Shown piece by piece: positions 26,605 to 42,865 of a stretch of DNA of 64,000 nucleotides (its first letter is position 1; the number at the start of each line of letters is the position of its first letter). The position numbers and the translations under genes are program-made. Source of the stretch: Rubrivivax sp. Its GTDB lineage: Bacteria > Pseudomonadota > Gammaproteobacteria > Burkholderiales > Burkholderiaceae_C. The notes under the pieces are model-generated. The model was not told the origin of the DNA. It did no database searches and saw nothing but the letters and a program-made list of their open reading frames with translations. The stretch spans positions 62,001-126,000 of the forward strand of contig JALHPF010000001.1 in assembly GCA_022842595.1 (NCBI GenBank), read 5' to 3'.

Positions 26605-27542
26605 CCCGCCGCCCCGGCCAGCCCGCGCAGGGCAAAGGCGCTGACCATCATGCCGGCCACGAAGACGGGCACGCCGAAGCCGCTGTAGTACAGCGCACGT
26701 TCGATGGGTTTCTGCAGGAACCAGCGCATCAGCACGCCCTGCCCGACCAGCAGGCCCGCGATGGCCAGCGCATGCCAGGGCGCGCCCCAGTGCAGCAGCA
26801 GGCCGATCACCACCACCTGCGGCAGCGCCATCACCCAGCAGGCCACCAGCGCGGCGCGCTGCGGGCCCAGCTGCACGGGCAGCGAACGCACGCCCATCTG
26901 CTGGTCGCCGGCAATGGCCTTGAAGTCGTTCAAGGTCATGATGCCGTGGGCGCCGATGCCGTACAGCAGGGCCAGCAGCAGCGAAGGCAGCGGCGGCATC
27001 TGGCCACCGGCCATCACTGCCGCACCCGTCACCCAGGCCAGGCTTTCGTACGACAGGCCGCAGGCGGCGTTGCCATACCAGCCGTTGAGCTTCAGGCGCA
27101 CCGGCGGGGCGCTGTAGGCCCAGGCCAGCAGCAGCCCCAGCACCGCGGCGCCGAAGCCCCAGGGACCGAGCGCAGTGGCCACCAGCAGCGACACGAAGGT
27201 CCAGCCGATGGCGATCCACAGCCCCCAGCGGCCGGGGATGCGACCCGAGGGAATGGGGCGCTGTGGCTCGTTGATGGCGTCGACCTCGCGGTCGAACCAG
27301 TCGTTGACGGCCTGGCTGGTGGCACACACCAGCGGCCCGGCCAGGATCACGCCCAGCAGCGCCAGCCACCAGCGGCCGTCCAGCGCAACGCCCGACGCCA
27401 CCACGCCGCAGGCAAAAGCCCACATCGGCGGGAACCAGGTGATGGGCTTGAAGAGTTCGGCAACGGCGCGCCATTCAGGCAGCGCGCGCGCGGCGGTGGG
27501 GTTGGCGGCCGGGGTTACGGCGGATACAGCAGGTCGGGCCAT
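26601..27542 (-). CDS. bchG: Bacteriochlorophyll a synthase (geranylgeranyl transferase)
   Basis: This 313-residue UbiA-family prenyltransferase attaches geranylgeranyl diphosphate to bacteriochlorophyllide a. The Mg-diphosphate site is NDWFDREVDAINEP (DxxxD) followed by QRPIPSGRI; the second Asp-rich loop is LNDFKAIAGDQ. Seven to nine membrane segments are present. The start ATG 27542 (MARPAVS) is favoured; upstream in-frame codons lie in the promoter region. The gene is divergent from crtI across a region with PpsR-type half-sites. Confidence 0.95.
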   Translation of the reverse strand: MARPAVSAVTPAANPTAARALPEWRAVAELFKPITWFPPMWAFACGVVASGVALDGRWWLALLGVILAGPLVCATSQAVNDWFDREVDAINEPQRPIPSGRIPGRWGLWIAIGWTFVSLLVATALGPWGFGAAVLGLLLAWAYSAPPVRLKLNGWYGNAACGLSYESLAWVTGAAVMAGGQMPPLPSLLLALLYGIGAHGIMTLNDFKAIAGDQQMGVRSLPVQLGPQRAALVACWVMALPQVVVIGLLLHWGAPWHALAIAGLLVGQGVLMRWFLQKPIERALYYSGFGVPVFVAGMMVSAFALRGLAGAAG

Positions 27543-27557
27543 GCGTGCATCTTGCCG

Positions 27558-27590
27558 TTGACACATCGATGCGTCAATCAGAATTGACAC
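27558..27590. promoter_or_regulatory. PpsR-type half-sites between bchG and crtI
   Basis: A near-perfect 20-bp inverted repeat, TTGACACATCGATGCGTCAA (27558-27577), is followed by another TTGACAC (27584-27590). Read on the minus strand this gives TGTCAATTCTGATTGACG, a TGT-N12-ACG match to the PpsR consensus TGT-N12-ACA, directly adjoining TGACGCATCGATGTGTCA. A TTGACG/CAAGAT pair 17 bp apart on the minus strand may be the bchG promoter. Confidence 0.6.
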
Positions 27591-27667
27591 TCTGCCCTTC
27601 CATGCGCGATGCTCGGGGCATGGGCGGCCCATCCCGGCCCGGCCCAGTTGTTCAGAGAGTGTTTGCG

Positions 27668-29233
27668 ATGCTGATGAAAACCCACCCCGACCGCCTGTCA
27701 GGCGACATGGACGGCCCGGGTGCCGAAAAGAGGCCCGACGCACCGGTCGCGCTCGTCGTCGGCAGCGGTTTCGGCGGCCTGGGTGCGGCGGTGCGCCTGG
27801 CGGCCAAGGGCTACCGCGTCACCGTGCTGGAAAAGCTCGACGGCCCCGGCGGCCGTGCCTACGTGCACCACCGCGACGGCCACACCTTCGACGCCGGCCC
27901 CACCATCGTCACCGTGCCCTTCCTGTTCGAGGAACTGTGGGCGCTGGCCGGTCGCAAGTTCAGCGACGACGTGACGCTGAAGGCGCTGGACCCGTTCTAC
28001 CGCATCCGTTTCGACGACGGCGACCACTTCGACTACAGCGGCGACAAGGACAAGCAGCGCGCCGAGGTGCGGCGCATCAGCCCGGGTGATGCCGAGGGTT
28101 ATGAACGTTTCATGGCCGAAGCCGACCATTGCTACGAACTCGGCTTCCGGGCGCTGGGCGACAAGGCCTTCGACACCGTGGGCGACCTGCTGAAGGCATC
28201 GCCCGCCATCCTGAAGATGCGCGGCTGGCGCAGCCTGCACCAGATGGTGGCCGCGCACCTGAAGCACCCGAAGCTGCGCATGGCCATGAGCCTGCAGAGC
28301 CTGCTGATCGGCGGCAATCCGTTTTCCGTGACCTGCATCTACAGCCTGATCAACGCACTGGAACGGCAATGGGGCGTGCACTGGGCGATGGGCGGCACCG
28401 GCGCGCTGGTGAACGGCCTGGTCGACCTGCTGCAGGGCCTGGGCGGGCAGCTGCAGCTGAACAGCGAGGTCAAACGCATCGAGGTCGACAACGGCCGCGC
28501 CCGCGGCGTGACGCTGGCCGACGGCCGCTTCATGCCGGCCGACCTGGTGGTCAGCAATGCCGACACGGCCTGGACCTACCGCAACCTGATCGCCCCCGAA
28601 CACCGCCGCCACTGGACCGACAAGCGCGTCGAAAAGGGCCGCTACAGCATGAGCCTGTTCGTCTGGTACTTCGGCACCAAGAAGCAGTACCCCGACGTGC
28701 CGCACCACATGATGCTGCTCGGGCCGCGCTACAAGGAACTGCTGACCGACATCTTCAAGCGCCACAAGCTGGCCGACGACTTCAGCCTGTACCTGCACCG
28801 CCCCACCGCCAGCGACCCGGCCATGGCGCCCGAAGGCGGCGACACCTTCTACGCCCTGGCGCCTGTGCCGCACCTGGACAGCGGCACCGACTGGGCCGCT
28901 CGGGCCGAGCCCTACCGCCAGGCTCTGCAGGCACGGCTGGAAGCCACGGTGATGCCGGGCCTGGGCGAGCAGATCACCACGTCGTTCGTGACCACGCCGC
29001 AGGACTTCCACGACCGCCTGCTGTCGTTCAAGGGCGCTGCTTTCGGCCTGGAGCCGCTGCTGACGCAGAGCGCCTGGTTCCGCCCGCACAACCGCAGCGA
29101 AGACATCGAAGGCCTGTTCATGGTGGGTGCCAGCACCCACCCCGGCGCCGGCGTGCCCGGGGTGCTGATGTCGGCGCGGGCGCTCGACTCGGTGATGCCG
29201 GTGGCTTCAGAGTGGAAAGCCCTCCACCCCTGA
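27668..29233 (+). CDS. crtI: Phytoene desaturase
   Basis: This 521-residue FAD enzyme converts phytoene to neurosporene and/or lycopene; beta-proteobacterial CrtI often makes a mixture of three- and four-step products. The FAD-binding motif is VVGSGFGGLGAAVRLAAKG near residues 30-48, and the family's C-terminal signature is MVGASTHPGAGVPGVLMSA. Internal RISPGDAEGYERF and AFDAGPTIVTVP-type segments also match. The start is ATG 27668 (ATG 27674 is possible); longer starts cover the regulatory region. The gene is divergent from bchG and is followed by a GNAT gene. Confidence 0.95.
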   Translation: MLMKTHPDRLSGDMDGPGAEKRPDAPVALVVGSGFGGLGAAVRLAAKGYRVTVLEKLDGPGGRAYVHHRDGHTFDAGPTIVTVPFLFEELWALAGRKFSDDVTLKALDPFYRIRFDDGDHFDYSGDKDKQRAEVRRISPGDAEGYERFMAEADHCYELGFRALGDKAFDTVGDLLKASPAILKMRGWRSLHQMVAAHLKHPKLRMAMSLQSLLIGGNPFSVTCIYSLINALERQWGVHWAMGGTGALVNGLVDLLQGLGGQLQLNSEVKRIEVDNGRARGVTLADGRFMPADLVVSNADTAWTYRNLIAPEHRRHWTDKRVEKGRYSMSLFVWYFGTKKQYPDVPHHMMLLGPRYKELLTDIFKRHKLADDFSLYLHRPTASDPAMAPEGGDTFYALAPVPHLDSGTDWAARAEPYRQALQARLEATVMPGLGEQITTSFVTTPQDFHDRLLSFKGAAFGLEPLLTQSAWFRPHNRSEDIEGLFMVGASTHPGAGVPGVLMSARALDSVMPVASEWKALHP

Positions 29234-29253
29234 GCTCACCCCTGAGTTCACCT

Positions 29254-29769
29254 GTGACACTGCGCCCGGCGCTGCCCGCCGACGCGCTGTGCCTGGGGGT
29301 CCTGGCCATCCAGGTGTTCATGGACACCTATGCCACGGGCGGCATCCGCCCGAGCATGGCCCGCGAGGTGCTGAGCGCCTATTCGACAGAGGCGTTCGAC
29401 GCCGCCATCGCCCGCAACGATACGCGGCTGTGGGTGGCCGAGGTCGACGCCCACCTGGTGGGTTTCGCGCAGGTGACGCTGGACGCGCACCACGAACTGG
29501 CACCCGCCGGCAGGCCGGCCGAACTGCTGCGCCTGTACGTGCAGGAGCCCTTCACCGGCCGCCAGGTCGGCACGGCGCTGCTGCGCCAGGCCGAGACCCT
29601 GGCGCGCGAGGCCGGTGCTGCGGTGATGTGGCTGACCCCCTGGGTGCACAACACGCGCGCGCTGGCCTTCTATGCCCGCCGCGGCTACATCGACCATGGC
29701 CTGACCTGGTTCCACTTCGAGGGCGAATCGCATGCCAACCGCGTGCTGGCGCGGGCCCTGGGCGACTGA
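29254..29769 (+). CDS. GNAT N-acetyltransferase
   Basis: This protein of about 171 residues is read from GTG 29254 (VTLRPALPAD), 20 bp after crtI; no ATG fits. Motif A is LRLYVQEPFTGRQVGTALL (acetyl-CoA pyrophosphate loop) and the later HNTRALAFYARRGY is motif B. The substrate is unknown. It seems co-transcribed with crtI, but no photosynthetic function is known for such enzymes. It converges with ppsR. Confidence 0.82.
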   Translation: MTLRPALPADALCLGVLAIQVFMDTYATGGIRPSMAREVLSAYSTEAFDAAIARNDTRLWVAEVDAHLVGFAQVTLDAHHELAPAGRPAELLRLYVQEPFTGRQVGTALLRQAETLAREAGAAVMWLTPWVHNTRALAFYARRGYIDHGLTWFHFEGESHANRVLARALGD

Positions 29770-29790
29770 CGCCGGGGCCAGCCCGGCGCC

Positions 29791-31239
29791 TCAAGACGCC
29801 TTGTCGGCGTCGGTGGGCAGGTCGCCCACGCCGTAGCGGCGCAGCTTCACGTACAGGCTCTGGCGCGACAGGCCCAGCATCTCGGCGGCCGAGGCGCGGT
29901 TGTCGCGGGTGAGCTCGAGCGCGGCTTCGATGCACAGCTGCTCGATCAGATCAGTGGTCTCGCCGACGATGTCTTTCAGCGGCACCCGGCCGACCAGTTC
30001 GGTGAGCTGGCCGACCGAGCGTGGCAGTTCCTTCTTGTTGCGTGACTCGCTGCTCAGGCGCCGGCCGACGTCGCGGATGGTGAAGCCCAGGAAAGGGCGG
30101 TCGCCGTGCGGCACCATCGTCGCCGAGATCTCAACGTCGGTCATCGCACCGTATTCGCCGCGCAACGTGGTGGCAAACAGCCGCACCGCGCCACGCTGGC
30201 GCAGGTTGCTGATGAGCACGCTCAGGTCCACGCCGGTACGGCCCAGCCAGCGGTCGAGGGTTTCGCCGCGCACCTGCTCTTCGGTGGTGAGCTGGGCCAG
30301 TTCGATGAACGCCGTGTTGGCCGAAATCACGCGGCCTTCCAGGTCGGTGACGACCAGACAGTCGGGCACGCTCTGCACCAGCTTCAGCAGCATCGAACTG
30401 GTGCTGGGCGCTGGTTGTGCCAGGGTGTCGGGGGCCGCCTGCGACAGGCGCACGAGGAAGTGCGAAACATTGTCCTGGCGGTAGGTGGACACGGCCACCA
30501 CGACTTCGCCGCGCGCGTCGAGCAGTTCGGCGCGCACCTGCTCGGCACGACCGGTGGCACGCACCCCCGCCAGCACGTTGTTCAGGGCTTCGTGGCTGCG
30601 CGTGTCCACGCCCAGCGGAAAGGTTTCGCCCACCAGGCCCTGCGGCCCGCCATCGCCGACCAGGCGTGCGGCCGCGGGGTTGGCTTCGAGGATGCGCTGG
30701 GTGGTGGCGTCGACCACTAGCACGGCTTCTGCCGCCACCTGGAACAGATGCCGGTAGCGGGTTTCGGCGTGGCGGAACTTCCAGTAGTCGCGCTCCATGG
30801 CCTGCTGTGCGTCGACCAGGCGCTGCTGCAGCGCTGCGATGGCCCGCAGGTCGCGCCCACACAAGAGCGTGCGGCCCTGCCCCAGCGGCACGGCGGCCAG
30901 CAGCAGCGGCAATTCGCGCCCGCTGGCCAGCACGGCATTTACCTGACGCCAGCGCGGGGTGGGGCTCGTGGGCTCGGGTTCAGCATTGGCCGCGTCGCGC
31001 GTTTCCAGCAGTCCCAGCGCCTTGCGCCGGCTTTCCGGTGTCACCAGGTCGACAAGCGGCTGCCCGACCCAGGCCGCCATCTCGTCATCCGGTAGTTCGT
31101 CCAGACTGCTGGACCAGTCGCACACAACGCCCTGGTCGTCCACGACCAGCGAGATGTCGTTGGCCACACCGAGCAGCGATTCCACGGCCTCACCGTCGAG
31201 ACTGCCCAACGTGGCCTGCGATGCTGCAAAAGGTCTCAT
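29791..31239 (-). CDS. ppsR: Photosynthesis gene repressor PpsR (CrtJ)
   Basis: This 482-residue DNA-binding regulator has the PpsR/CrtJ layout: an N-terminal PAS-like domain, a Q-linker helix (about residues 130-155), two further PAS domains, and a C-terminal Fis-type helix-turn-helix (ASAAEMLGLSRQSLYVKLRRYG). It binds TGT-N12-ACA operators, controlling bch, crt and light-harvesting genes in response to oxygen and light. A Cys in QLCIEAAL just before the HTH probably matches the redox-active Cys of the family. In Rubrivivax PpsR is reported to act as activator as well as repressor (literature knowledge). It lies 94 bp downstream of aerR in the same direction. Confidence 0.95.
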   Translation of the reverse strand: MRPFAASQATLGSLDGEAVESLLGVANDISLVVDDQGVVCDWSSSLDELPDDEMAAWVGQPLVDLVTPESRRKALGLLETRDAANAEPEPTSPTPRWRQVNAVLASGRELPLLLAAVPLGQGRTLLCGRDLRAIAALQQRLVDAQQAMERDYWKFRHAETRYRHLFQVAAEAVLVVDATTQRILEANPAAARLVGDGGPQGLVGETFPLGVDTRSHEALNNVLAGVRATGRAEQVRAELLDARGEVVVAVSTYRQDNVSHFLVRLSQAAPDTLAQPAPSTSSMLLKLVQSVPDCLVVTDLEGRVISANTAFIELAQLTTEEQVRGETLDRWLGRTGVDLSVLISNLRQRGAVRLFATTLRGEYGAMTDVEISATMVPHGDRPFLGFTIRDVGRRLSSESRNKKELPRSVGQLTELVGRVPLKDIVGETTDLIEQLCIEAALELTRDNRASAAEMLGLSRQSLYVKLRRYGVGDLPTDADKAS

Positions 31240-31333
31240 CGGAGACCCGCCTTTCGCTCAAGACTGCATTGAAGGGGACTGCATCGATGTTGAGAACAAC
31301 CCGGTTGGGCAAGATTTTCTGACGCGTACCACC

Positions 31334-32224
31334 TTACAAGCGCCGCAAGCGCTGCTCCAGCAACTGTTCCGCCATCACGGGTGCCTGGCGGCCATCGACA
31401 GCCGTGCCATCAGCACCCAATTCCGCGGCGCGCTCGGGGTTGGCCACGAACACCGGGCCACCCACCATCACGCCGATTGCTCTGTTGCGGGACGCGTTGC
31501 GCACCGCAGCAATGCCTGACTTTAACCAATCCAAACGCGATTCAATCCCAACCGAAATGCCGATGACGTCGAACCATTCACGGCGTACCAGCGCAGCCGG
31601 GTCGGCGATGCGGGCTTCGGTGTCGCCCACCACTTCCCAGCCGGCGCGGCGGAAGAATTCGGCCACGATCGACAGCCCGAAAGTGTGCTGCTCACCAGGC
31701 GCCGGCAACAGCAGCACACGACGGCCATCGGCCGGGTGGTCGACCTCGCGCCCGAAGGCAGGACTGAGCATGCGCATGACACGCTGCATGCGCCCGAGCG
31801 CGACTGTCACATCGGTGAAGGAGCATTGGTCGGCTTCCCACATGCGGCCGAGTTCGCGGGCGGCCGGCGTCAGCAAGCCCAGGTAGATCTCGTCGACACC
31901 CATGCCGCGGGTCAACAGGCGTTCCAGCTGGGCCTGCCAGCCCGCGTCTTCGGAAGCCAGGATCAGCGGCAGGAACTGTTGCAGGTCTTCGGCGCTCACC
32001 AGCACCGCAACGACCTGTTCCGGGGCGGCCACCGGGTCGCGGTGGGCGTGCACCAGGCGCGGAATGATGTCCTGTTCGATGGTTCTCACGATGCGCGCGA
32101 GCCTCTCTTGCGGAGACGGCGCACTCTGGGCCGCAGTGACGGCGGCCTGGGCCTCGATGGCGCCCGGCTCACAGTGGATATTGGCGCGTTCATCCAGGAA
32201 AGACGCCTGGTTCATTCGGTCCAT
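31334..32224 (-). CDS. aerR: B12-binding antirepressor AerR (PpaA)
   Basis: This 296-residue protein contains a cobalamin-binding domain of the AerR/PpaA (SCHIC) type. The helical cap has WEADQCSFTDVTVALGRM, and the Rossmann part has LLLPAPGEQHTFGLSI, whose His (about residue 180) corresponds to the cobalamin-ligand His of AerR. Light-exposed B12-bound AerR antagonises PpsR/CrtJ. The start ATG 32224 (MDRMNQ) is chosen because GGAGG lies 7 nt upstream; ATG 32248 has no such site. It is upstream of ppsR and divergent from bchF. Confidence 0.93.
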   Translation of the reverse strand: MDRMNQASFLDERANIHCEPGAIEAQAAVTAAQSAPSPQERLARIVRTIEQDIIPRLVHAHRDPVAAPEQVVAVLVSAEDLQQFLPLILASEDAGWQAQLERLLTRGMGVDEIYLGLLTPAARELGRMWEADQCSFTDVTVALGRMQRVMRMLSPAFGREVDHPADGRRVLLLPAPGEQHTFGLSIVAEFFRRAGWEVVGDTEARIADPAALVRREWFDVIGISVGIESRLDWLKSGIAAVRNASRNRAIGVMVGGPVFVANPERAAELGADGTAVDGRQAPVMAEQLLEQRLRRL

Positions 32225-32443
32225 CGTGCGTCCTCCGGTACGCAACATGCCAGGCTCTTGCCTGAATATGCGGTGCGCGCCCTACTGCGGTTACTGCTGA
32301 AACTAGCGGTCGCCAGTGTAGTGACACGGATCTCGGCCGCCTTGGCGCCGAAATGCATCACGGTTGTCACTGGTGCCACCCGAATTTCATGTTTGTGCCC
32401 CTTGAGCGTCAAGCATCGTAAACCCACAGTGTGCACAGATTAG

Positions 32444-34296
<1,853 letters not shown>

Positions 34297-34298
34297 CC

Positions 34299-35871
34299 AT
34301 GCAGTTGACCCTCTGGACCTACGAAGGCCCGCCGCACGTCGGCGCGATGCGTGTGGCCACCGCCATGCAGGACGTGCACTACGTGCTGCATGCGCCGCAG
34401 GGCGACACCTATGCCGACCTGCTGTTCACGATGATCGAGCGGCTGAAGAAGCGCCCGCCCGTCACCTACACCACCTTCCAGGCCCGCGACCTGGGCAGCG
34501 ACACCGCGCAGCTGTTTCAGACCGCCGCCGCTGAAGCCTACGAACGCTTCAAGCCCGCCGCGATGCTGGTGGGCTCGTCGTGCACCGCCGAACTCATCCA
34601 GGACGACCCGGGCGGCCTGGCGCGCGCGCTGCAGCTGCCGGTGCCGGTGGTGCCACTGGAACTGCCTTCGTACCAGCGCAAGGAAAACTACGGCGCTTCG
34701 GAAACCTTTTATCAGCTGGTGCGTACGCTGGCTGGCCCGAACGCCCCGGCACCTGGCACCCAGCGCCCGGCCCGCGCCGCAGGCACCGCCCCCAGCTGCA
34801 ACATCCTCGGCGCCACCGCCCTGGGCTTCCGCCACCGCGACGACGTGCGCGAGATCGTCGGTCTGCTCGAACAGCTGGGCATCGACGTGCGCGTGGTCGC
34901 ACCGCTGGGTGCCACGGTCGACGAACTGCGCCACCTGGGCGACGCCGACTTCAACGTCGTGCTCTACCCCGAAGTGGCCTCGCAGGCGGCCAGCTGGCTG
35001 CAGCGCATGTTCGCGCAGCCGTTCACGCGTGTCGTGCCCATCGGCGTGGGCGCCACCACCGAATTCATCCGCGAAGTGCGCGGGCTGGCCGGTCTGGACG
35101 CCGAAGCGCCGCTGCCCGATGCGCTGTCGAATTCCACCTGGTATTCACGCTCGGTCGATTCGACCTATCTCACCGGCAAGCGCGTCTTCGTCTTCGGCGA
35201 CGCCACCCACGCCATCGCCGCGGCGCGCGTGGCGCACCAGGAGTTCGGCTTCACCGTCGTCGGCCTGGGCACCTACAGCCGCGAATTTGCGCGCGACGTG
35301 CGCGAAGCCGCCAAGCTCTACGGCATCGAAGCGCTGATCACCGACGACTACCTGGAAATCGAAGCCAAGGTGGCTGAATTGCAGGTGGAGCTGGTGCTGG
35401 GCACCCAGATGGAACGCCACATCGCCAAGCGCCTGGGCGTGCCCTGTGCGGTGATCTCGGCCCCCGTGCATGTGCAGGACTTCCCGGCGCGTTATTCGCC
35501 GCAGATGGGCTTCGAAGGTGCCAACGTGCTCTTCGACACCTGGGTGCACCCGCTGATGATGGGCCTGGAAGAACACCTGTTGACGATGTTCCGCGGCGAC
35601 TTCGAATTCCACGACGGCGCAGCCGCCTCGCACCTGGGACGCAGCGGTGGCCCGCAGGCGGCCAAGGCCGCAGCCGTGGCCGAGACGGCCGCGGCCGCAC
35701 CCGCCGCCGTGGCAATGCCGGAGCCGGTGGCGCCGGGCACCGCAGCCTGGGCTGCGGAGGCCACCAAGGAACTGCAGAAGATCCCGTTTTTCGTCCGCGG
35801 CAAGGCACGCCGCAACACCGAACGTTTTGCGGCCGAACGTGGCCTGGCACACATCACCGTGGAGACGCTCT

Positions 35872-35900
<29 letters not shown>
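34299..35900 (+). CDS. bchB: Dark protochlorophyllide reductase subunit B
   Basis: This 533-residue NifK-like partner of BchN contains the residue that supplies the unusual fourth [4Fe-4S] ligand, Asp36 ([12 protein letters not shown]), at exactly the expected position. An Ala-rich linker of about 60 residues leads to a C-terminal domain with [17 protein letters not shown], typical of ChlB/BchB. An internal stretch is rich in Ala-Pro-Gly (residues 145-165). The 3' end overlaps bchH by 29 bp. Confidence 0.97.
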
Positions 35901-40649
<4,749 letters not shown>

Positions 40650-40663
40650 ACCCGGATCCCGAC

Positions 40664-41365
40664 ATGAACAATCCGACCTACACCACCCGCCGCGGCGAAC
40701 TCGAACAGTACTTCGACCGTACCGCAGCGCAGGCCTGGGCCCGCCTGACTTCCACCGCCCCCGTGGGCCGGGTGCGCGCCACCGTGCGCGAAGGCCGCGA
40801 CCGCATGCGCAACACGCTGCTGTCCTGGCTGCCCGACGACCTGCGTGGTCGCCGCATCCTCGACGCGGGCTGCGGCACTGGCGCGCTGGCCGTCGAAGCC
40901 GCGCGCCGCGGCGCGGACGTCGTGGCCATCGACCTCTCGCCGACGCTGGTGGGCCTGGCACGTGAACGCCTGCCCGAATCGCTGGGGCTGGGTTCGATCG
41001 ACTTCCGCAGCGGCGACATGCTCGACCCGATGCTCGGCGAGTTCGACCATGTGGTGGCCATGGACTCGCTCATCCACTACCGCGCCAGCGACATCGTCGC
41101 GGCGCTGTCGCGCCTGGCCGCACGAACCAGCCAGTCGATCGTCTTCACCGCCGCACCGCGCACGCCGGCGACGATGCTGATGCTGGGTGTCGGCCGCCTG
41201 TTCCCGCGCGGTGACCGTTCACCGGCGATCGAGCCGGTGGCGCCAGAAACCCTGAAGCAGCTGATGGGCACCGACCCGTCGATCGCGCACTGGCAGACCG
41301 GGCGCTTCGAGCTCATCACCGGCGGCTTCTACAAGTCGCAGGCCCTGGAGTGGAAGCGCCCGTGA
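40664..41365 (+). CDS. bchM: Mg-protoporphyrin IX O-methyltransferase
   Basis: This 233-residue SAM enzyme methylates the C13 propionate of Mg-protoporphyrin IX, just before the cyclase reaction. Motif I is ILDAGCGTGALAVEAARRG, followed by VVAIDLSPTLV. The start is ATG 40664 (MNNPTY), 14 bp after bchL. The stop overlaps the lhaA GTG. C-terminal FELITGGFYKSQALEW is typical of the family. Confidence 0.96.
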   Translation: MNNPTYTTRRGELEQYFDRTAAQAWARLTSTAPVGRVRATVREGRDRMRNTLLSWLPDDLRGRRILDAGCGTGALAVEAARRGADVVAIDLSPTLVGLARERLPESLGLGSIDFRSGDMLDPMLGEFDHVVAMDSLIHYRASDIVAALSRLAARTSQSIVFTAAPRTPATMLMLGVGRLFPRGDRSPAIEPVAPETLKQLMGTDPSIAHWQTGRFELITGGFYKSQALEWKRP

Positions 41366-42831
41366 AGTCTGCCGCGCCCGCCCGTCGTCGCAGCCCCATG
41401 CCGCCGGCGCTGGAAGCGCTGGCCCGGGCATGGGTGCCGCGGCTGCTGCCGTTCGCCGACGCGGCAAGCGCCGACCTGCCGCTCGCGCGGCTGCTTCGCC
41501 TGAGCCTGTTCCAGGTGTCGGTGGGCATGGCTGCCGCGCTGATGGTGGGCACGCTCAACCGCGTGATGATCGTCGAGCTGCACATGGCGGCGTGGCTGGT
41601 GGCGCTGATGGTCGCGCTGCCTCTGCTGGCTGCACCCTTCCGTGCCTTCATCGGCTTTCGCAGCGACCACCACGCTTCGGTGCTGGGATGGAAACGAGTG
41701 CCCTATCTGTGGGTAGGCACCCTGCTGCAGTTCGGGGGCCTGGCGATCATGCCGTTTGCGCTGCTGGTGCTGACCGGCGACGGCCAGCTCGGCATGGCCT
41801 GGCTGGGCCACCTGGCCGCGGGCCTGGCCTTCTTGCTGGTGGGTGCCGGCCTGCAGACGACGCAGACCGCCGGCTTGGCCCTGGCCACCGATCTGTCCAG
41901 CGAAGAAGCCCGGCCGCGCGTGGTGGCGCTGATGTACGTGATGCTGCTCGTGGGCATGGTCGCCGGGGGCTTCGTGGCTTCGGCGCTGCTGGCCGACTTC
42001 AGCGACAAGAAGCTGGTGCAGGTGGTGCAGGGTGCGGCGCTGCTGACGGTGTTCCTGAACCTGTTCGCGGCCTGGAAGCAGGAACCGCGCAGCAAGACAC
42101 GCCGCCTCAAGACCGACCCGCTGCCGGCCTTCGGCCCGCAGTGGCGCGCCTTCATCGCGCAGCCGAACGCACGCCGCTTTCTCTGGGCCACCGGCCTGGG
42201 CACGGCGGCCTTCAACATGCAGGACATCGTGCTGGAGCCCTATGGCGGCGAGATCCTGGGCCTGAGCGTCAGCGCCACCAGCGCGCTGACGGCGGTGATG
42301 GCCTGTGGCGCCCTGCTCGCCTTCGCACTGTCAGCGCGCTTCCTGATGCGTGGCGCCGACCCCATCCGCGTGGCCGCACTCGGTGCATTGATCGGGCTGC
42401 CGGCGTTTTCCGCGGTCATCTTCGCAGCACCGGCCGAAGCGCCCTGGATGTTCCGCACCGGCACCTTCTTCATCGGCTTCGGCAGCGGCTTGTTCGCAGT
42501 CGGCACGCTGACGGCGGCGATGGGCCTGGAAGGCAAAAGCCACATCGGCATGGCCCTGGGCGCCTGGGGCGCCGTGCAGGCCAGTGCCGCCGGCCTGGCG
42601 GTGCTGACCGGCGGCGCCCTGCGTGACGCCGCCGACCACCTGGCGATGAGCGGCTGGCTCGGCCCGGTGCTGCAGACCCCGGTCACCGGCTACGGCACGG
42701 TGTACCACCTTGAAATGTTGATGTTGTTTGCAGCCCTGGTGGCGATCGGTCCGTTGGTCAGGCGCCAGTCGCCGCAGCGCGCCGTCACCCGCCCGGGCAC
42801 CCGTTTCGGCCTGGCCGATCTACCCGGCTAG
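41362..42831 (+). CDS. lhaA: LH1 assembly factor LhaA (PucC family)
   Basis: This ~489-residue protein of the BCD/PucC family has about 12 membrane spans. Motifs shared with the bch2 product are TLNRVMIVEL, RAFIGFRSDHHASVLGWKR and FNMQDIVLEPYGGEILG. It is required for LH1 assembly in purple bacteria. The start is taken at GTG 41362, overlapping the bchM stop; GTG 41350 and ATG 41398 are possible. It is located before puhA, as in Rhodobacter. Confidence 0.93.
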   Translation: MKSAAPARRRSPMPPALEALARAWVPRLLPFADAASADLPLARLLRLSLFQVSVGMAAALMVGTLNRVMIVELHMAAWLVALMVALPLLAAPFRAFIGFRSDHHASVLGWKRVPYLWVGTLLQFGGLAIMPFALLVLTGDGQLGMAWLGHLAAGLAFLLVGAGLQTTQTAGLALATDLSSEEARPRVVALMYVMLLVGMVAGGFVASALLADFSDKKLVQVVQGAALLTVFLNLFAAWKQEPRSKTRRLKTDPLPAFGPQWRAFIAQPNARRFLWATGLGTAAFNMQDIVLEPYGGEILGLSVSATSALTAVMACGALLAFALSARFLMRGADPIRVAALGALIGLPAFSAVIFAAPAEAPWMFRTGTFFIGFGSGLFAVGTLTAAMGLEGKSHIGMALGAWGAVQASAAGLAVLTGGALRDAADHLAMSGWLGPVLQTPVTGYGTVYHLEMLMLFAALVAIGPLVRRQSPQRAVTRPGTRFGLADLPG

Positions 42832-42865
42832 ATCCATCCAGCCGTTTTCCCGTAAGGAGACTTTC